Source of the DNA: Nymphaea colorata
Lineage: Eukaryota > Streptophyta > Magnoliopsida > Nymphaeales > Nymphaeaceae
Reading direction: 5' to 3'
NCBI RefSeq assembly: GCF_008831285.2
Contig: NC_045146.1
Span: 2,446,001 to 2,510,000 of the forward strand
DNA: 64,000 nt
Made by a program: the position numbers and the translations under genes. The notes under the pieces are model-generated. The model worked only from the letters and a program-made list of their open reading frames with translations, did no database searches and was not told the DNA's origin. Positions 60,727 through 64,000 of this stretch are shown piece after piece; position 1 is the stretch's first letter; the number at the start of each line of letters is the position of its first letter.

Positions 60727-63278
60727 ATCTTCCTGCGTGAGTGCTGTTTTCTGGTTACAGATATTGGTGCTAGATTTCTATCAAAACCTACGGATAAATC
60801 CTTTGTTACTGAGAAGTGAAAACCTTTGACTACATGACCTTGAAGTTCTCGGGTTTTCAGCAGTGAGGTTTCTCTCAGTTATCTTTCAGTTAAGTTGGCT
60901 TTCTAAGAAAAATTTCAGCAAATTTTTAGAAATAAAGAAACCTAAAATTTAGGCAAGAATAACATTGAAAAAAACTAATAAAAGACAAAAAAAAGTAGAT
61001 AAAATGATAAAAAAAATAATGTCTTCATTATCATAAAATTGATGATAAATAATTCAGTTTAAATTTAAAGTCGAATATATGATGGTATTAACGTTATAAA
61101 AGAGAAAAACGAAAAAAAAAATGAAAATTTTATTTTTCATGTTTTAAAAAAAGGTGACTTTTAAAAGTTTTTTGTCTCTTACATTTTTTGTGTTAATATT
61201 GCTTTGAAACTATCAGGACATCTGTGACACTGAGATACATCAATTTAAATCATTAGACATGATATTCGCAAAATATTATTAGTATTACCACCTGTGTTTT
61301 GAACATGTTCTGCCTTCATGCCTATTGTTTAAGAACTCAAAACCATAGTATTAAATCACGCTAAAGATTATAAAACTATAAATTTCGCCAACAGTAACAC
61401 ATTGTTACTTGGTCCAGAGCCATTGTCCATTTTAAACTTAACATGTTACATTGAGTCTTCGTACTTTCAAAGGAAAAGGCTAGTGACAAGCTTACAACCC
61501 AGGGACGTGGCAAAAACAGCAATATCTGTCACCATTTTCCAAGATAAAAGCTTGTGTACAAGATCCCAAGGCAATGGCACAATTTGAGATGGGCCACTGA
61601 TAGTAGATGGCCTGACATATCTTCCAACTCCACAAAGTTACAGACCCCTCATGGGCCAGAGACCAAAGGTTCCTTGAGTGTAAAGGGTCTTTGACTCTTC
61701 GTCAATGAACTTTACACTACCAAGGAGGTGATCATATGTAACTCAGGATAGACCAGTGCCACTAGTTCTCACAGGACAGTGGGTTCTCCGTTAATAGAAA
61801 CACAAACATACACGAAAACACATCTAATAGCTACAAAGATTAAGAAAAAAACACAAGCACGTCTAGTAGCTAGCTCGATGAATGAAAAGAATAAATGTTA
61901 GTTAGCATTTTAAGAGTGAATTAATCATATTGCGCTACCATTAGATGCATGGTGAGTGATAGAAAGTGCCGTCTATGCACCAGTCCCATATTTGTTCACT
62001 ATTTCAAGTTATTGGTATGCCTTCTCTAGTCATATCTATCAAAAAGTGCTTTATAAGGTCATGTACCATTCACGAAGTTAATTTTTGGCAAGCCTTCTTC
62101 TCTCCACAGTGCTACATTGTCATACACTAGCAGAAAATGCAATTTTCCCAAGGTAAGAGAAAAGAGGCAAAAGAAAAAAAGAATGATATGAGTGATACCA
62201 TCCAAAGGTTTATCAGTAGTAGAGCTAGTGTAGATCTTCTTTGAAACTGCCCAATCAACAGCAACAACTCTTTTTCCAACTTTCTGTCCATTGACCATTG
62301 AGATAGCCTACGCCAGAATGGACAAATCAATTATCAAAAACATGCTCCTTGTGAAAATTAAATATTGAAAACAAAATCATTCCCAAGAAGGAAAAGGCAA
62401 AAAATGAACCTTTTCTGCATCTTTCTTGCAAGTGAAAGTAACAAAAGCAAAGCCCTTTGACGTTCTGTTGAACATGGAGAAACAAACACTTATTTTCTTT
62501 TCAATAAAGAAGAGACACTTATTTGCTTTAAGCTTTGCACATACCCTTTCTCAGACGAGTACGGAATGGATACCTTCCACACAAAGCCAGCTGAACGAAA
62601 CAAACTGCTAATCTCTTCAGCGGTAACCTGAAAATAGATTCAAACAGGTTAGATGTAAGGTAAACCTTCCTTGCCATACAAAATATATATCTTATACAGT
62701 CTGTAACAACCTTGAAGGGCAGATTTCTTATGATAACCCGCCATCTCTGAGTCTTCGAACCCTGCTTGGATGTTTGACAGTAAAGTATGAGAAAGATATT
62801 ACCCCACTGGTGCTTAAAGATTATGTGTGAGGATGCAAGTACAAATGCATATAGAGGCAAACAAAACATGCCATCTTTTTCTCGATGAATATCTCATGTT
62901 ATATAAATCTGAATTTGCTATTTTGCTATTTTAAGTAGAATCACAGACCATGGATGCTACATATCAAAACCCTATAACCAAAAACCCTCAGAAACTAATA
63001 CATCTATTTTTTTCTTCGTGTTATGTTTTAAATTTTATGCATCTAACAAAAAGCAGGAGTGAATAAGGCAATGGCAGGTGTTTGACCACAGTTGAGTCGG
63101 AAGCAATGGTTCAGGCAAGGTACATGAACAACCATTTCTTTCATATAATCAAACAACCAAGACTTTCGAGAAAATAACTTGGTTGTTCTCCAGCATTAGA
63201 TCAGATTAAATCATAAAAAACCTTGATACCTCCACCATTAGTAGCATTTGCACAATTATCTACATGTCTCTTGGATTC
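49992..63278 (-). CDS. RBM28: RBM28/Nop4-like nucleolar RNA-binding protein, 3' part of gene (13 exons)
   Basis: Nop4/RBM28 proteins carry several RRMs and take part in nucleolar pre-rRNA processing and 60S ribosome assembly. Thirteen exons, all with GT-AG introns, join into one open frame of 666 codons plus stop. Exons, 5' to 3' on the minus strand: 63278-63222, 62761-62711, 62627-62545, 62464-62410, 62307-62199, 54181-53698, 53610-53406, 53317-53247, 51498-51330, 51251-51122, 50979-50738, 50421-50272, 50186-49992. The visible part has three RRMs, an acidic Ser-rich linker and a Lys-rich tail ending KLDRLIEQYRSKISSTK, close to plant RBM28-like proteins. The start codon and probably one amino-terminal RRM lie beyond 64,000. 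The 8-kb intron between exons 5 and 6 holds an antisense copia element. No disabling change is seen in the exons, so the gene looks functional. Confidence 0.9.
51122..51498 (-). CDS. RBM28: RBM28-like exons 9-10: third visible RRM
   Basis: Exon 9 (51498-51330) encodes SPNFHVSKTRLIIYNVPKSM, the conserved lead into the last RRM of this family with RNP2 LIIYNV, followed by ELKKLFANAV. Exon 10 (51251-51122) encodes VKILKDKKKL, then RNP1 SRGVAFVEF, then EHQHALVALRVLNNNP. Splice phases are 0 between the two exons and 1 after exon 10. Confidence 0.9.
52271..52313. repeat. (TA)n-(GA)n microsatellite left of hairpin-ended elements
   Basis: About 30 bp of TA repeats then GA repeats, abutting the first hairpin-ended unit. 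Confidence 0.9.
52314..52590. mobile_element. Hairpin-ended inverted-repeat element, unit 1
   Basis: The left terminus is AAAGTGTTCTCCCTTATGCC, followed by AGTTTCTTGGCATAAGGGG. The right terminus, reverse-complemented, is AAAAGTTCTCTCCTTACACC then AAGTTATTGGCA. The termini form an inverted repeat of roughly 30 bp. Each end can also fold on itself (CCCTTATGCCA with TTGGCATAAGGG). The interior is GC-rich with no conserved frame. It lies in intron 8 of the RBM28-like gene. It is non-autonomous, and its family is not recognised. Confidence 0.7.
52593..52921. mobile_element. Hairpin-ended inverted-repeat element, unit 2
   Basis: A second, diverged copy follows two bases after unit 1. Its left end is AAAGTGTTTCCCTTTACGCC with TTTGGCGTAAGGGGCACGC. 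Its right end reverse-complements to AAAACTTCTCTCTTTACGCC with a following TTAGCGTAAGG. Both ends again form internal hairpins around TTACGCCA/TGGCGTAA. The interior shares CAGCCACCT, AGCAACTCGA.AGGC and GGCAGC..A.AACTGC with unit 1. A (TA)n-(TG)n tract follows it. Confidence 0.7.
52927..52991. repeat. (TA)n-(TG)n microsatellite right of hairpin-ended elements
   Basis: Imperfect TA/TC repeats followed by about 34 bp of TG repeats. Confidence 0.9.
53247..54181 (-). CDS. RBM28: RBM28-like exons 6-8: acidic linker and second visible RRM
   Basis: Exon 6 (54181-53698) encodes a Ser/Asp/Glu-rich linker of about 110 residues (SSSADDVDDSIDLKE onward), then RNP2 of an RRM, TIFISNLSF. Exon 7 (53610-53406) supplies RNP1, RPKGTAFLKF, and a charged KELKNEKKEKDQRN stretch. 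Exon 8 (53317-53247) encodes EGLILRGSAAAAGVSKEDM. The exon 6 donor ACAGG|GTTGGT leaves phase 2, and exon 7 completes a Gly codon. Exon 8 must stop at GAATT|GTAATC, because reading on meets a stop at once. The next exon restores Leu. Confidence 0.9.
55401..55837 (+). repeat. 5' LTR of intronic copia element
   Basis: It begins TGTTAAAATA after AAACC and ends TTTCTATCA. It contains a TATA box (TATAAATA, 55,649-55,656), four diverged repeats beginning TCTCYTAGG at 55,441, 55,508, 55,555 and 55,602, and a long (CT)n run in the U5 side. Confidence 0.95.
55649..55656 (+). promoter_or_regulatory. LTR TATA box
   Basis: TATAAATA in the 5' LTR, repeated at 60,615-60,622 in the 3' LTR. It is the likely promoter core of the element. 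Confidence 0.7.
55838..55849 (+). other. Primer-binding site (initiator tRNA-Met)
   Basis: TGGTATCAGAGC lies directly after the 5' LTR and is the canonical copia primer-binding site. Confidence 0.95.
56059..60370 (+). pseudogene. Copia gag-pol polyprotein gene, disabled
   Basis: The start is ATG 56,059, before MENLSHSG. The gag block LNHENYLIWKRQIMPF is followed by a CCHC knuckle that contains an in-frame TAG (56,881-56,883) between its first two cysteines. Protease has LDSGAATHVTG (about 57,073). The pre-integrase block is HSRLGHCGRHF. Integrase has FSDVWGPAP, CDGGGEY and GVVERKHRH as the D, D and E regions. A frameshift near 58,590 moves the frame. A TGA at 58,901-58,903 sits where the family has Trp before RT. 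RT has WVYKIKYKPDGS, QMDVKNAFLHG, IYGLKQAS and LLIYVDDIVITG. A TGA at 59,906-59,908 replaces the Trp of the RNase H DADWAG-type block. RNase H continues with KSISGF, SSTEAEYR and DNQSAI. The final stop overlaps the 3' LTR start. Confidence 0.9.
60352..60364 (+). other. Polypurine tract
   Basis: The purine-rich TGAGGGAGGG abuts the TGTTAA start of the 3' LTR, as expected for plus-strand priming. Confidence 0.8.
60365..60783 (+). repeat. 3' LTR of intronic copia element
   Basis: It is 419 bp, against 437 bp at the 5' side. The size difference is mostly in the (CT)n run. It ends TTTCTATCA before the target duplication AAACC (60,784-60,788). Confidence 0.95.
61081..61213. repeat. AT-rich element resembling the ends of the 5.9-kb fold-back element
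   Basis: GGTATTAACGTTATAAAAG at the left and GTGTTAATATTGCTTTG at the right recall the termini at 5,881 and 6,306. The interior is A- and T-run rich. It may be a short member of the same MITE-like family. The similarity is limited. Confidence 0.3.
62199..62761 (-). CDS. RBM28: RBM28-like exons 2-5: first visible RRM
   Basis: Exons 62761-62711, 62627-62545, 62464-62410 and 62307-62199 encode one RRM. RNP2 is VIIRNLPFK at the exon 2 end. EEISSLFRSAGFVWKVSIP forms the helix region. RNP1 is KGTSKGFAFVTF across exons 3 and 4 (a split GGA codon, phase 2). AISMVNGQKVGKRVVAVDWA then YVSKKIY-like sequence ends the fold. The preceding small exon (63278-63222) encodes a polar linker. In relatives this is the second RRM, so one RRM is expected upstream of the window edge. 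Confidence 0.9.
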
Positions 63279-63702
63279 CTAACAGAGTAAGAATAACCGA
63301 TATACTGGAGTAAACACTTGACAATCACATCAGATATGCAAACCAATAACGTGCAGGTCATCTGCAATTGTGTACATTTTCTTATGCAATATATGTTCTT
63401 ATCTTCTTTTTTATTCAAAATTTTCAAAGTTTAACCATATCCACAAGGAATTGAGGAAAAGAATCAAAAAGTGATCCATTAACACCTATATCTAATGTCA
63501 ACATTTATACACGCTAATTTTGGTACCTATGAGATTTTATATTTCATGCATGGAATATCTGCATTGTACAAAATTGTTGTCCTACTAGCTATGAGCTGAA
63601 TGTACGCAGTGCCAAAGCAAATTCTTCCAAACCTAAATGGAAGACAATTTACTTCTGCTCCTGCATAACATATCTGAAAGAAAAAACTATTTGTTGCTTA
63701 GC

Positions 63703-64000
63703 TGTTAAACAAGGTATTTCTTCAGCAGAAACACATAGTATTAGGAGTCCATCCTGGATCTTGATCTGTACATAATGAGATCAGATCCAGTCAGCACCAA
63801 CATAATTTTATACATGCCGTAATTATTTTGTAAGTTGAGGACACTATCTTCCTTCGACTTTATCTCTCGTGTTTAAGTAATGAAATTAGGGCACACTGGA
63901 GAAAGAAGAAGTAGGGCCCATTCAGCTACATTCTTCTTCCTCTCTATACTGTGCAAGATAATCCCGGTGAAATTCTTGAATTCTAGCATCGTATTAGAGC
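63703..64000 (+). mobile_element. Possible LTR and primer-binding site of another retroelement (cut by window edge)
   Basis: TGTTAAAC at 63,703 and TTCTAGCA ending at 63,988 would bound a 286-bp LTR. The next 12 bases, TCGTATTAGAGC, differ at two positions from the canonical TGGTATCAGAGC primer site. A pyrimidine-rich segment (CATTCTTCTTCCTCTCTA) precedes the end, as in the intronic copia LTR. The internal region, if present, lies beyond the window. Confidence 0.45.

Larger units (their letters stand above)
55401..60783 (+). mobile_element. Nearly full-length Ty1/copia LTR retrotransposon in an intron, antisense to the host gene
   Basis: The LTRs are 55,401-55,837 and 60,365-60,783, both TGTTAAAATA...TTTCTATCA. 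The target duplication AAACC lies at 55,396-55,400 and 60,784-60,788. The 5.4-kb length, tRNA-Met primer site, gag, protease, integrase, RT, RNase H and polypurine tract are all in copia order. The LTRs differ by only a handful of substitutions plus CT-repeat length, so insertion is fairly recent. Three in-frame stops and one frameshift disable the polyprotein. The gag style (NYLIWKRQIMPFI) suggests the Ale/Retrofit side of copia, with low certainty. Confidence 0.95.

Noticed and set aside
1-64000. tRNA, rRNA genes and CRISPR arrays
   Set aside because: I read both strands for tRNA-like A and B boxes with a foldable arm structure, rRNA motifs and spaced identical repeats and found nothing that I could support. 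CRISPR arrays are not expected in plant nuclear DNA.

Overview
This window is nuclear DNA of a flowering plant. The evidence is spliceosomal GT-AG introns, a plastid-type phospholipase A1 whose close relatives are plant proteins, Ty1/copia and Ty3/gypsy retrotransposons primed by initiator-tRNA-Met-type sites, MITE-like elements, and many (AT)n, (CT)n and (CA)n microsatellites in AT-rich sequence. The species cannot be named from the sequence. Only two host protein genes can be supported, both on the minus strand. The rest is transposon-derived or unrecognised intergenic DNA.

Layout. 1-32 kb: no intact gene. It holds decayed repeats, small inverted-repeat elements (about 5.9-6.3, 9.0, 24.3 and 25.5 kb), a possible ankyrin-like relic (7.1-7.6 kb), a nested tandem duplication (15.5-16.1 kb), a minus-strand Ty3/gypsy reverse transcriptase relic (16.9-17.4 kb), and a TATA-led CT-rich block of unknown nature (20.2-21.0 kb). 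An old, internally deleted Ty1/copia element (27,358-30,851) has recognisable LTRs and a 5-bp target duplication. 32.2-32.4 kb: a 25-bp perfect inverted repeat next to an (AT)n tract. 32.9-34.3 kb: an intact, intronless class I phospholipase A1 gene with a TATA box about 90 bp upstream of the ATG. 35-49 kb: repeat debris, including a likely TRIM element (41,349-41,771) and a pair of diverged duplicated blocks.

49.99-63.28 kb: the 3' part (13 exons, 666 codons plus stop, frame open across every junction) of an RBM28/Nop4-like nucleolar RNA-binding protein gene. Its start and probably its first RRM lie beyond the right edge. Its 8-kb intron carries a nearly full-length Ty1/copia element in antisense orientation (55,401-60,783; TSD AAACC). 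Another intron carries two tandem elements whose ends fold into hairpins, set inside (TA)n tracts (52,314-52,921). The last 300 bp of the window look like an LTR followed by a primer-binding site, so another retroelement probably begins there.

The two genes do not look functionally linked: one acts in plastid lipid hydrolysis, the other in ribosome biogenesis. The clearest story is transposon history: insertions with readable target duplications, later nonsense mutations, and small inverted-repeat elements associated with TA microsatellites. I did not find a convincing new multi-gene system. The hairpin-ended tandem pair is the most unusual structure.
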